Below are positions 55,467 to 64,000 of a stretch of DNA of 64,000 bases, piece by piece. The stretch is from contig JAGMBO010000040.1 in assembly GCA_023129715.1 (NCBI GenBank), positions 56,103 through 120,102 on the forward strand, given 5' to 3'. The first letter of the stretch is position 1, and each line of letters opens with the position of its first letter. The translations under genes and the position numbers were made by a program. Below the pieces are notes generated by a model. That model saw only the letters and a program-made list of their open reading frames with translations, did no database searches and was not told where the DNA came from. Source of the DNA: Candidatus Eiseniibacteriota bacterium. GTDB taxonomy: Bacteria; Eisenbacteria; RBG-16-71-46; CAIMUX01; WJJG01.

Positions 55467-55495
55467 ATTGTAACTGATTGCGAGGCAACAGACAA
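55467..55495 (-). promoter_or_regulatory. Sigma-70-like promoter of the SBBP protein gene
   Basis: On the minus strand TTGTCT (55495-55490), a 17-bp spacer and TACAAT (55472-55467). Good spacing and a 5/6 -10; predicted leader about 55 nt. Confidence 0.65.
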
Positions 55496-55694
55496 GGACG
55501 ATAGCGCCATCAGCTGCAATGCGCTGGGGTGACCGCGCAAAGGCGCGTGTGCATGGGAGCGCGCTTGACTATGCCGCCGCGACCGTCGACCATCCCTTGT
55601 CGGAATCCGACACGTCGGGATCGCCGAGCGGGCCGATCAGTCACGCTGCTGCTCCCCTGGTTCGCCATCCCGGCTGCAACACGCCGAGGTCGAC

Positions 55695-57194
55695 ATGTCC
55701 CCATCCGAGGTCCGGACACGCATCGCGCCGTCGCCGACGGGTGATCCCCACGTCGGCACCGCCTACCAGGCGCTGTTCAACTATGCCTTCGCCAAGGGGC
55801 GCGGCGGCCGGTTCATTCTGCGCATCGAAGACACCGACCAGGCTCGCTCCACACCCGAATCGGAGCGCGCGATCCTCGCCTCGCTGCGCTGGCTCGGCCT
55901 GAGCTGGGACGAGGGCCCCGACGTCGGCGGCCCCCTCGGCCCCTATCGGCAGAGCGAGCGCACCGCGATCTACCGCGAGCAGATTGACCGGCTGCTTGCC
56001 GCTGGAGAGGCCTACCGCTGCTTCTGCACCAGGGAACGCCTGGCCGAGATGCGCTCGCGCCAGGGCGCCGATACCGGCTACGACCGCCACTGCCGCGAGA
56101 TCCCGCCCGAGGAATCCGATCGCCGCGCGGCTACCGGTGAGGAGTTCGTCGTGCGGATGAAGGTCCCGCTGGAGGGCGAATGCGTGTTCCACGACCTCCT
56201 GCGCGGCGAGATCCACAAGGACTGGGCCTCGGTCGACGATCAGATCATCATGAAGTCCGACGCGTTCCCCACCTATCACCTCGCCAATGTCGTCGACGAT
56301 CACCTGATGGGCATCACCCATGTGATCCGCGGCGAGGAGTGGATCAACTCGGTGCCGAAGCATGTCAAGCTCTACGAGCAACTCGGCTGGGAACCGCCGG
56401 TCTTCTGTCACTTGCCCCTGCTGCGCAACAAGGACCAGACGAAATCGAAGCTCTCTAAGCGCAAGAACCCCACCTCGATCAACTACTATCGCCGGGCCGG
56501 CTACCTGCCCGAGGCGATGCTCAACTTCCTCGGCATGATGGGTTGGCTGATGCCCAGCGGAGAGGAGAAGTTCACTCTCGAACAGATGGTCGCCAACCTG
56601 AAGCTTGAGGACATCTCGCTCGGCGGGCCCGTCTTCGACGTCGACAAGCTGCGCTGGCTCAACGGCCGCTACCTGCGCGAGGACTACACGCCCGAGACGC
56701 TGCAGGCGAAGCTCACCGAGTGGGCACTCAACCCGGAGACCTTTGCGCGCATCGTCCCACTCGTTCAGCCGCGCCTCGAGACCCTCGCCGACTGGGGGTA
56801 CTTGACCGCCGCCTTCTTCGCCGATCGCGTGCCGGTTGCGCTCGAGGACCTGAAATTGAAGGGCCGCAGCGCGGAAGAGCTGGTAGAGATTTTCCAGTTC
56901 GTCAACTGGCGGCTGGAGCAGCAACGCGACTTCTCCGCCCCGGCGCTCGACGGCCTCTTTCGTGAGACGGCCGAGCGGCTCGAGATCAAGCTGAAGGAGT
57001 TCGGCAAGCCATTCTATGTCGCCCTCAGCGGCCGGAAGGCCTGGACGCCGCTCTTCGACTCCATGGAGATCCTCGGGCCCGACATCGTGCGCATGCGGTT
57101 GCGGCAGGCGATCGAACTGCTGGGCGGGATTTCTGGCAAACGGCGCAAGGCGCTCGAGAAGCAGTACGCGGAGCTCTTCGGTCCACGCACCTGA
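55695..57194 (+). CDS. gltX: Glutamate--tRNA ligase
   Basis: 499 residues. GAGG stands 5 bases before the ATG. Class I synthetase: HIGH-type motif in [19 protein letters not shown] and KMSKS-type motif in [10 protein letters not shown]. '[19 protein letters not shown]' and '[20 protein letters not shown]' are diagnostic. A zinc-region [11 protein letters not shown]...DRHC is partly kept. The C-terminal helical anticodon domain is present. A dedicated glutaminyl-tRNA synthetase follows, so this enzyme is probably discriminating. Confidence 0.96.
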   Translation: MSPSEVRTRIAPSPTGDPHVGTAYQALFNYAFAKGRGGRFILRIEDTDQARSTPESERAILASLRWLGLSWDEGPDVGGPLGPYRQSERTAIYREQIDRLLAAGEAYRCFCTRERLAEMRSRQGADTGYDRHCREIPPEESDRRAATGEEFVVRMKVPLEGECVFHDLLRGEIHKDWASVDDQIIMKSDAFPTYHLANVVDDHLMGITHVIRGEEWINSVPKHVKLYEQLGWEPPVFCHLPLLRNKDQTKSKLSKRKNPTSINYYRRAGYLPEAMLNFLGMMGWLMPSGEEKFTLEQMVANLKLEDISLGGPVFDVDKLRWLNGRYLREDYTPETLQAKLTEWALNPETFARIVPLVQPRLETLADWGYLTAAFFADRVPVALEDLKLKGRSAEELVEIFQFVNWRLEQQRDFSAPALDGLFRETAERLEIKLKEFGKPFYVALSGRKAWTPLFDSMEILGPDIVRMRLRQAIELLGGISGKRRKALEKQYAELFGPRT

Positions 57195-57234
57195 AACTCG
57201 CAGCTCCGCCAGAGAGGGAGCGGAAGGAAACCCT

Positions 57235-58971
57235 ATGGAAGCCAATGAAAAGGGCGCCACCGAGGCGGCCGGCACTGGGGCGGAAGAACCACAGCTCGAT
57301 TTCATCCGTACGGCGGTCACCGAGGACAACCGCACGGGTCGTTTCGACGGCCGGGTACAAACCCGTTTCCCACCCGAGCCGAACGGTTACCTGCACATCG
57401 GGCATGCCAAGGCGATCCATTTCGACTTCGGTGTCGCGGAGGACTTCGGCGGACTCTGCAACCTCCGCATGGACGACAGCAATCCAACCAAGGAGAGCAT
57501 GGAGTATGTCGAAGTCATCGAGCGCGACATCCGCTGGCTCGGCTACGACTGGAGCGACCGCCGCTACTTCGCCTCGGACTACTACGAGCAGCTCTACGCC
57601 TATGCCGAAGAACTGATCCGCCGCGGCAAGGCCTATGTCGATGATCAGAGCGGCGAGGAGATTCGCCGCACGCGCGGCACGCTGACCGAACCCGGCGTGG
57701 AGAGTCCCTACCGCAACCGGGGCATCGAGGAAAACCTCGACCTCTTTCGGCGCATGCGCGCCGGTGAGTTCCCCGACGGCAGCCGCGTGCTGCGCGCCAA
57801 GATCAACATGGCCTCCGGGAACATCAACATGCGCGATCCGGTGACCTACCGGATCCTGCACGCCGAGCACTATCGCACCGGCAAGCAGTGGTGCATCTAT
57901 CCGATGTATGACTTCACCCACTGCCTCTCCGACTCGATCGAGCGGATCACCCACTCGCTCTGCTCGCTCGAGTTCGAGGATCATCGCCCGCTCTACGATT
58001 GGTATCTCGACCAGCTCGAGGTCTATCATCCGCAGCAAATCGAGTTCGCGCGCCTGAACCTCGGCTACACAGTGTTGAGCAAGCGGCGGCTGAAGCTCCT
58101 CGTCGATGAAGGCCATGTGAGCGGCTGGGACGATCCGCGCATGCCGACTCTGAGCGGGCTCCGCCGTCGGGGGTACACGCCCGAGGCGATCCGAGACTTC
58201 CTGGGACGTATCGGCGTCGCCAAGCGCGACAGCGTAGTCGACATCGCGCTTCTGGAACATTGCCTGCGCGAGGATCTCAATCAGCGCGCCCAGCGCGTGA
58301 TGGCGGTGCTACGGCCGCTGAAGCTTGTCATCGACAATTACCCGGAGGGGCGCATCGAGGAACTCGACGCGATCAACAACCCCGAGGATGAAGCGGCGGG
58401 CACCCGCAAGGTGCCCTTCGGCCGGGAGGTCTACATCGAGCGCAACGACTTCCACGAAGAGCCGCCGAAGAAGTTCTTCCGTCTCTCACCCGGCAAGGAG
58501 GTGCGCCTCAAGCACGCCTACTACGTCACCTGCACCGACATCGTCAAAGACCCGCAGACCGGAGAGGTGAGGGAAGTCCACTGCACCTACGACCCCAACT
58601 CGCGCGGCGGGTGGACCAACGACGGCCGCAAGGTCAAGGGGACGCTCCATTGGGTCTCGGTGCCCCATGCGATCGAAGCCGAGGTGCGCATCTTCGAGCA
58701 TCTCTTTGCCAAGGAGAACCCGATGGAGGCCGAAGGGGGCCAGGACTTCCGCAGCTTCATCGCGCCCAACTCGCGCGAGGTCCTCACCGGCTGCAAGCTC
58801 GAGCCCGGCCTTGCCGGCGCAACGCCCGAGAGCCACTACCAGTTCCTGCGGCTGGGCTACTTCGTCGCCGATGCGGTCGACTCGCGTCCCGACCAATTGG
58901 TCTTCAACCGCACCGTCTCACTGCGCGATTCATGGGCGAAGATCGAGAGGGCAATGCAACGGCAGGGCTAG
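57235..58971 (+). CDS. glnS: Glutamine--tRNA ligase
   Basis: 578 residues, a little longer than E. coli GlnRS (554). AAGGA lies 7 bases before the ATG at 57235. '[20 protein letters not shown]' (HIGH motif), '[20 protein letters not shown]', '[20 protein letters not shown]' and the KMSKS-like [11 protein letters not shown] are clear, and the C-terminal beta-barrel anticodon domains ('[15 protein letters not shown]') follow. It is 40 bp downstream of gltX on the same strand. With asnS also in this window the organism can charge Gln and Asn directly. Confidence 0.96.
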   Translation: MEANEKGATEAAGTGAEEPQLDFIRTAVTEDNRTGRFDGRVQTRFPPEPNGYLHIGHAKAIHFDFGVAEDFGGLCNLRMDDSNPTKESMEYVEVIERDIRWLGYDWSDRRYFASDYYEQLYAYAEELIRRGKAYVDDQSGEEIRRTRGTLTEPGVESPYRNRGIEENLDLFRRMRAGEFPDGSRVLRAKINMASGNINMRDPVTYRILHAEHYRTGKQWCIYPMYDFTHCLSDSIERITHSLCSLEFEDHRPLYDWYLDQLEVYHPQQIEFARLNLGYTVLSKRRLKLLVDEGHVSGWDDPRMPTLSGLRRRGYTPEAIRDFLGRIGVAKRDSVVDIALLEHCLREDLNQRAQRVMAVLRPLKLVIDNYPEGRIEELDAINNPEDEAAGTRKVPFGREVYIERNDFHEEPPKKFFRLSPGKEVRLKHAYYVTCTDIVKDPQTGEVREVHCTYDPNSRGGWTNDGRKVKGTLHWVSVPHAIEAEVRIFEHLFAKENPMEAEGGQDFRSFIAPNSREVLTGCKLEPGLAGATPESHYQFLRLGYFVADAVDSRPDQLVFNRTVSLRDSWAKIERAMQRQG

Positions 58972-59068
58972 GACCCGCCTCGCGGAATCCCTGGCCGGCC
59001 GCCACACTCTCGCCCCCGCTGGAGCTCGATGCTCCCGCGGGGGCTCTGCACATGCTAGAGTCCCGAGT

Positions 59069-60211
59069 GTGACAGCGGCGCAACGAGTCATCCATCTGAT
59101 CAAGGCGACCGGAATCGCCGGCGCCGAGCGCCATCTCCTCGATCTCTTGCCCGAGTTGCGGGCCCGGGAATGCGATGCGCGCCTGCTGGTGCTCGTTGAG
59201 CCGCGCGAGCCCCTGCCCGGGTTTCTCGATGCGGCTCACGAGCGTGGGGTCCCGGCCGAGAGCCTGGTCATCCGCGGAGATTGCGACGTGGGTCTCTGGG
59301 CTCGCTTGGTTCGGCACTTCCGGCGCGAGCGACCCACGATCGTCCACACCCACCTCATCCACGCCGATTTTCATGGCATTCCCGCTGCACGCCACGCGCG
59401 GGTGCCAACGGTGGTGACTACGCGTCACGATGGGAATGACTTCCGCCGCCGGCTGCCGATCCGCATCGTCAACCGCTGGCTCTGGCGGCGGGTCGATGCC
59501 GGAATCGCCGCCTCCCATGCGTTGCAGCGCTTCAGCCGGGACGTGGAAGGCGCGCGGGTGCCGATCCGAGTCATCCACCATGGCATCGCAGCGATACCGC
59601 CTGAAGATCCGGGCGCAGTTCGCGCCGCACTTGGCCTGGCGCGGGATGCGCTGGTTGTGGGCATCGTCAGTCGACTGACCGAACAGAAGGGCGTCGCGGA
59701 TGGGATCGATGCCTTCGCCGCTGTCGCCTCATCCAATCCACAGGCAAGCCTGCTGATTGCCGGCGACGGCCCTGCCCGGCGGAGTCTTGAACGTCACGCC
59801 GAGGCCCTCGGGCCGCGGGCGCGCGTGCGCTTCCTGGGCTGGCGCACCGACAGCCGCGCAGTCATTGCCGCCCTCGACCTACTGATCGCGCCCAGTCTGC
59901 GAGAGGGATTCGGGCTGGGGGTTCTGGAGGCGATGGCCCGGGGGGTCCCCGTGCTGGCAACACGCGTGGGTGGGATCCCCGAGATCGTGATCGATGGAGA
60001 AACCGGCCTGCTCGTCCCGCCCGCGGACCCGCGGGCTCTGGCCGGCGGGCTTGGCCGGCTGCTGGCGGATCCGGCGCTGCGCACGCAGTTGGGTGCCGCG
60101 GGCCTCGATCGCGCGCGCGGGTACTTCAGTCTGGAACGCATGGCCGATCAGACGCTCGCAGTCTACGACGAGTTCTCGCGGTCCCGTCACGATCGGGAAC
60201 GGACAGTCTGA
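59069..60211 (+). CDS. GT4-family glycosyltransferase
   Basis: 380 residues. The GTG at 59069 has a weak ribosome-binding site but begins the first beta strand (RVIHLIKATGIAGAERHLLD). GT-B fold: N-terminal 'TIVHTHLIHADFHGIPAARH', then the donor half 'VVGIVSRLTEQKGVADGIDA' and the EX7E element in LREGFGLGVLEAMARGVPV, with 'GGIPEIVIDGETGLLVPPAD'. Uses a nucleotide sugar, likely for envelope polysaccharide. Its stop codon lies inside a 23-bp repeat that continues to the next glycosyltransferase gene. Confidence 0.9.
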   Translation: MTAAQRVIHLIKATGIAGAERHLLDLLPELRARECDARLLVLVEPREPLPGFLDAAHERGVPAESLVIRGDCDVGLWARLVRHFRRERPTIVHTHLIHADFHGIPAARHARVPTVVTTRHDGNDFRRRLPIRIVNRWLWRRVDAGIAASHALQRFSRDVEGARVPIRVIHHGIAAIPPEDPGAVRAALGLARDALVVGIVSRLTEQKGVADGIDAFAAVASSNPQASLLIAGDGPARRSLERHAEALGPRARVRFLGWRTDSRAVIAALDLLIAPSLREGFGLGVLEAMARGVPVLATRVGGIPEIVIDGETGLLVPPADPRALAGGLGRLLADPALRTQLGAAGLDRARGYFSLERMADQTLAVYDEFSRSRHDRERTV

Positions 60212-60272
60212 GCGACCGAGGGTGGATGACCTAAGCGATCGAGGATGGACAGCCTGAGCGATCGAGGTAGCG
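60185..60272. repeat. 23-bp tandem repeat spanning the glycosyltransferase stop codon
   Basis: ctgagcga/ctaagcga/ctgagcga occur at 60208, 60231 and 60254, exactly 23 bp apart, in units like ...ggacagcctgagcgatcgagg. The first unit contains the stop codon TGA (60209-60211); the last ends just before the next gene. Confidence 0.85.
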
Positions 60273-61424
60273 ATGCGCGTGCTCCATGTCCTGGCCTACT
60301 CACCACCCTTCCGCGGGGGCTTCGTAGGGCAGCTCGTTGCTCTCGGGGAGGCACTTCGGGCGCGGGGTGGCGTTCTCTGCCTCGCCTTTCCACGCCAGCG
60401 TCCGTGGCTTACCGAACTGGCCGAAGTAGCGACGGTGCTCGAGATACGTCAGATCTGGCATCCGCACAGAACGAATCTCCGGCGGCGCGTCCTGGAGATC
60501 TGCGGGACTCACAATATCGAACTGATTAATCTGCACTACTCGTTCGATCTGGCTCTCTCCCTGTTTCGTCCGCTGAGCGCCCGGCCCCTGCCGGTCGTCT
60601 ACCATTGGCACAATCCACCGCGGGCCCTGCGCTCTGACGTCTTGCCCGCTCGACATCCCGCCGCACGCGTCGTGCAGGCGGTTCACCGGCGCCTGGGCGC
60701 GCTGGCAGCGCACCTGGGTGAGCAGGTGATCACCCGGCATGTCGCGGTCAGCGGAGAGATCCGGGACCTGCTCATCGAACATGGCTGGACGACTCCGGAG
60801 AAGATCCTGCGCCTCCCCAATCCCCTCGGTATCGTTCCACCGGCTAAGACGCCGGCGCCCGATTCGCAATCGTCGTCGCAGATCGTGATTGGTTCGGTGG
60901 CCAACTTCCTGCCGCAGAAGGATCACGACACCCTGCTGCGCGCGTTTCAGCTTCTGCTCAGACAGCACACCAACTGCCGACTGCTCCTCGTGGGCGATGG
61001 CCCACGGCGGGCCGCTGCGGCGTCCCTGGCGGATGCGCTGGGCATCCGGGAGCGGGTCGAGTTCTTGGGACACGTTCATGACCCCATGACAGTCTATCCG
61101 CGCTTCGATATCCTTGCCCACTCGACGCACTACGAAGGCCAGGGCATGGTACTGCTCGAGGCGATGGCGCATGGCCTGCCGGTGGTGGCGACGAAGCTCC
61201 CCAGCATCCAGGAGACGATTACTGGCGAGAACGAGGGACTCCTAGTCCCACGGCGTGACCCGGAGAGCCTGGCGACGGCGCTAGCGCAACTGGTGAGCGA
61301 CGCCTCGCTGCGCGCGCGCATGGGCGCTGCTGGACGGGCACGGGTCCTGCGGGACTTCCGGGTGGGAGATTGGGTCGATGAGATGATCGCGCTGTACGAT
61401 GGAATCCTCGGAAGGCCTGGATGA
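60273..61424 (+). CDS. GT4-family glycosyltransferase
   Basis: 383 residues. The start MRVLHVLAYSPPFRGGFVGQ is a typical GT4 N-terminus with the glycine-rich loop. 'LPVVYHWHNPPRALRSDVLP', 'VIGSVANFLPQKDHDTLLRA', 'LLLVGDGPRRAAAASLADAL' and the donor-binding EGQGMVLLEAMAHGLPVVAT follow. Same strand and about 60 bp after the other glycosyltransferase, so a shared pathway is likely (surface glycan or lipid-linked sugar). It converges on the last gene of the window. Confidence 0.9.
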   Translation: MRVLHVLAYSPPFRGGFVGQLVALGEALRARGGVLCLAFPRQRPWLTELAEVATVLEIRQIWHPHRTNLRRRVLEICGTHNIELINLHYSFDLALSLFRPLSARPLPVVYHWHNPPRALRSDVLPARHPAARVVQAVHRRLGALAAHLGEQVITRHVAVSGEIRDLLIEHGWTTPEKILRLPNPLGIVPPAKTPAPDSQSSSQIVIGSVANFLPQKDHDTLLRAFQLLLRQHTNCRLLLVGDGPRRAAAASLADALGIRERVEFLGHVHDPMTVYPRFDILAHSTHYEGQGMVLLEAMAHGLPVVATKLPSIQETITGENEGLLVPRRDPESLATALAQLVSDASLRARMGAAGRARVLRDFRVGDWVDEMIALYDGILGRPG

Positions 61425-61503
61425 TCCAGAGCGGGGAGCTGCAGTCCGGCCATTCGGTTCCCGCACACTTCACCATCAAGACTGGCGATAGCGAAGGCAC
61501 GTA

Positions 61504-64000
61504 TTACTTCAGGAGGATCAACTCCTTCGACGACCGATAGTCCCCGGCGCTCATCTGCACCCAGAAAACACCGTTGTGTAATCGCCTCCCCGCATCGTTC
61601 CGCCCATCCCAGGTCAGCGGTATCTCTCCCCTCTCGGCCCTCCCGTCGTGCAGCGTTCGGACCAGACGCCCAGATACATCGTAGATCGAGATCCGTACCG
61701 GGTGATTGCCCGAGGCGATGAACCGAACGTTCACCTCGGCGTGCGCAGGATTGGGCCGCACCCGACAGAGAACATCGACCGGCCCACAGGGGCCGGGATC
61801 GTCGCCGGGATCGACGGTGGAGTCTGCGCAGGTATAGCTCCAGGCGTCAAAGGGCGCCGCCCCCTGGTCGGTCAGCCAGACCAGCTCGGCAGCCAGCAGA
61901 TCCGCGATGCCCGCTACGACGGCAGTCGACTCCGCCGAGCACTCCGCACCCCCGTGCCCGACCTTAGAGAGATGGTGGTAGCTGAAGCCGTCAACGATCG
62001 ACTTCCAACCTCCGACATCACCTGCTCCCGAGAGGCTCTCCTTGACGACCTGGGCGAATCCGACCTCGGGGAAGATCGGGTCGGTTGCCCCACTACCTGG
62101 TTCGTACATGAGATTCCCGATTGCGCCGGTCCCGAGCGTCGGCGCAAGCACGTCGTATTCGTTGATCTCGGGGCAGCCGTTGTCAAAGACTGCCGTCTGC
62201 ACCGCAGGCGCGAATCCCGCCCCGGCAGCCGGAGTCAGCCAGACGCAGTTGTAGTCATCGTTATTGTAGTCGCGGTATGCCGGATCGACGACAGTCACTC
62301 CCAGGATTTCCCTACTGAAATGAACTGCTAACCAATCGTCGCCCTCGTCGCTCATCAAGGTCGCGATGCCGCCCCCGTTCAGGATAAGGCCCCGTCGGAT
62401 CCCGCCCAAGCCGCAATCCGTCGCCGTCAGCCAACTCTCCAGAAGCTCGAAGTCCTCCCGTCTTCCCACGTTCATTGCATACGAACCGGAATTGAAGAGG
62501 ATCAGCCGGTAGCCGAGGAGCTGGGCCAGTGTACAGCCATTGTTGCCGTAGCCGCCCGGATTGTAGGTCGTGCCGCCATAGCTTCGCTGCATGGACGTGC
62601 GAGGTGACGAGGTCGAGGTGAAGCCCAGGTGGTCGAACTTATCGAAGGTCACCCCTGCCTCTTCCAACGCTGCCACGATGATCGCCTCTGCCCCGGCGTT
62701 GAATGCATCGATGTAGAGCACCGAAGGCCAGATCACCTCGTACTCATCACACCCGCACACCTCGGTCGTCATCATCGGTAGGAATTCGATCTCAAAGACA
62801 CCCTGCTCGGGAAGCCGATAGTACTCGCTTCCGCCCTGCTCCCAGCGGCTGCGGTAGTAGTACTCGATCCGGGTACCGGGGGTGAAGACGAGGTCGGGAA
62901 GGATCTCCTGCTCGGGCGTGCGATCGCCGAACGCGGGGGCGAAGCCGGAATCGTCCTCATGGAAGTAGGTCACCCGCGCTCGTCCGCTCTTCGCAGGCGC
63001 GAGCGCCCCCTCAACCTCAACCATCGCGGTATCCATCATCGCGCAGACGAAATCTGCCTCCGGATCGCCGGGCAGACGATTCTTCCACGCCGAGTAGCCG
63101 GGGATCATCTCCTGGCGCGGCCCCCTCTTCGCGACCTTGAAGCACAGTTCGACCCGGTAGGTGTGCTCGGGGAACATAGCCGGCGGGCCTAGGACCACGG
63201 CCGTATCGCCATGCCAGTCATTTTGCTCCCAATGCCAATCGCGCAAGTTGTCGACTATGTTGACATTACAGACATCTCCCGGATCGAGGAAGTCGGGAGA
63301 GTTCTGGCCGAAACCGTCATGGAACAGGTGCGCGCGCTCGAGAGCGATGCCGGGAGCATCAACACCGCTGGTCAGCCCGATCCGCACATTGTCAATGATC
63401 GGCGAGCCTTTGGTTATGCCCTCCTTCGGGGTCTCAAAGGGCCACGGAGGATCACAACCCGTGCAGACCTCGACACAGAACCTCATCTGCTCCCAGTAGG
63501 GTGGCAGCGGAACTCCATCGATCGGCGCTGTCAGCCGATCGATCCGATTGTGGATACAAGAGGCATGCTCCGCGCGGTAGTACCAGAGTTCTTGTCCCTG
63601 CCGCTGACTCCAGCGCTGCTGCGGAAACGCTGGCGTGGAGAAGGGGTAGTAGAAGAACCCCAGGCGATAGAATGTCCGGCTGGCAATCCGGAGCCACTCG
63701 TAGTCGTCGAAGCGAGACAGAACCGTATTCCAGCCTAGATCGCCCGCGAAGCGCCCACGATCGACAACGGGACTGATCATTAGTTCGTGCTGGCCTCGGG
63801 GATGTCCCGGCCGCGGATTATTCACGATCTCCGTGGCACAGTGCAACGCATTGCCCGACAATCCACAGGGGCACTCAACGGCGCCTGGTGGCTCGTACAC
63901 GAGAGGAAACCACTCAGCCTCCGTATAGATGTCCATGAAGGCCCCGATTCCCGGACACCGCTCAAAGACCCAGCCCTGGTCTCCCGACTCGAAGTCGAAA
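61504..64000 (-). CDS. Large secreted protein with FlgD-like C-terminus (N-terminus beyond window)
   Basis: At least 831 residues; the frame stays open to the window edge (FDFESGDQGWVFERCPGIGA before the first in-window Met), so the start and signal peptide lie outside. The visible part has an immune-inhibitor-A-like style ('DNVRIGLTSGV', 'RYYFRSRWEQGG'-like strands, 'YYYRSRWEQGGSEYYRLP'), a region 'WPSVLYIDAFNAGAEAIIVA' that resembles a flavodoxin/ThuA-like alpha/beta fold, 'LILFNSGSYAMNVGRREDF', and a FlgD-like end ('RISIYDVSGRLVRTLHDG', 'GVFWVQMSAGDYRSSKELIL'). Cysteines are frequent. No catalytic motif recognised. Likely a cell-surface protein. Confidence 0.75.
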   Translation of the reverse strand, partial: FDFESGDQGWVFERCPGIGAFMDIYTEAEWFPLVYEPPGAVECPCGLSGNALHCATEIVNNPRPGHPRGQHELMISPVVDRGRFAGDLGWNTVLSRFDDYEWLRIASRTFYRLGFFYYPFSTPAFPQQRWSQRQGQELWYYRAEHASCIHNRIDRLTAPIDGVPLPPYWEQMRFCVEVCTGCDPPWPFETPKEGITKGSPIIDNVRIGLTSGVDAPGIALERAHLFHDGFGQNSPDFLDPGDVCNVNIVDNLRDWHWEQNDWHGDTAVVLGPPAMFPEHTYRVELCFKVAKRGPRQEMIPGYSAWKNRLPGDPEADFVCAMMDTAMVEVEGALAPAKSGRARVTYFHEDDSGFAPAFGDRTPEQEILPDLVFTPGTRIEYYYRSRWEQGGSEYYRLPEQGVFEIEFLPMMTTEVCGCDEYEVIWPSVLYIDAFNAGAEAIIVAALEEAGVTFDKFDHLGFTSTSSPRTSMQRSYGGTTYNPGGYGNNGCTLAQLLGYRLILFNSGSYAMNVGRREDFELLESWLTATDCGLGGIRRGLILNGGGIATLMSDEGDDWLAVHFSREILGVTVVDPAYRDYNNDDYNCVWLTPAAGAGFAPAVQTAVFDNGCPEINEYDVLAPTLGTGAIGNLMYEPGSGATDPIFPEVGFAQVVKESLSGAGDVGGWKSIVDGFSYHHLSKVGHGGAECSAESTAVVAGIADLLAAELVWLTDQGAAPFDAWSYTCADSTVDPGDDPGPCGPVDVLCRVRPNPAHAEVNVRFIASGNHPVRISIYDVSGRLVRTLHDGRAERGEIPLTWDGRNDAGRRLHNGVFWVQMSAGDYRSSKELILLK

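Noticed and set aside
53990..55477. 495-codon plus-strand frame opposite the SBBP propeller
   Set aside because: Arises from the repeated propeller codons read antisense; it crosses the good minus-strand promoter and start.

Overview
The window is a high-G+C bacterial chromosome segment with no rRNA, tRNA, phage, insertion sequence or CRISPR array that I can see. Five large secreted proteins end in FlgD-like Ig/sorting domains (the '[IV]YD..GR.V..L' ... 'G.Y....' type). Kre9/KNH-type 'PNGGE' domains and an SBBP beta-propeller are also present. Together these suggest a Gram-negative member of the FCB-related candidate phyla (Eisenbacteria/Krumholzibacteria/Latescibacteria-like). That assignment is inference from protein style, not from a marker gene.

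Layout. 1-5.5 kb: a dihydroorotate-dehydrogenase-like protein (cut by the window edge) converges on hflK-hflC-asd-lysC. 5.8-16.7 kb: a secreted beta-helix/metallophosphoesterase, a Trm112/methyltransferase protein, an asnS-sulfatase pair, an Eis-like acetyltransferase and an OPT transporter. 17-20.7 kb: a Cys-rich secreted PPC-like protein with its own promoter, structured leader and terminator, then a transglutaminase-like lipoprotein and a YgjP-like metallopeptidase. 20.9-27.9 kb: a minus-strand metabolic run, sucC-sucD-isocitrate/isopropylmalate dehydrogenase-(broken leuC)-leuD-like-carbamoyltransferase-small unknown-DUF819 membrane protein. 28.7-35.2 kb: a giant lipoprotein of 22 Cys-rich repeats. 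35.6-40.9 kb: a secreted subtilase, an OPA-type transporter, a P-loop kinase-like protein and a small membrane protein. 41.4-48.3 kb: a tight four-gene operon of two sulfatase-fold enzymes, a TMTC-like GT-C membrane protein and a VKOR-DsbA-DsbA fusion. 48.4-51.7 kb: a less G+C-rich stretch with a DNRLRE-type protein, an OprP-type porin and a DtxR-family regulator. 51.9-64 kb: an SBBP/KNH/cysteine-peptidase-like giant, gltX-glnS, two GT4 glycosyltransferases and a large secreted protein cut by the window end.

How it fits together. Much of the window is about the cell surface. The giant repeat lipoprotein carries up to six conserved cysteines per repeat and the PPC-like protein is also Cys-rich. 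A VKOR-DsbA-DsbA oxidative-folding enzyme lies about 11 kb downstream, in an operon with membrane-anchored sulfatase/phosphotransferase-fold enzymes and a glycosyltransferase-like protein. I read this operon as a candidate envelope modification and disulfide-formation module. The link to the Cys-rich surface proteins is a hypothesis.

A second theme is sequence dynamics. Short degenerate tandem repeats (9-48 bp units) occur between genes, at or across stop codons, and in flexible loops or tails of otherwise conserved proteins. Three G9 tracts lie inside one transporter gene. A short reading frame appears to join the start of one gene to the end of leuC.
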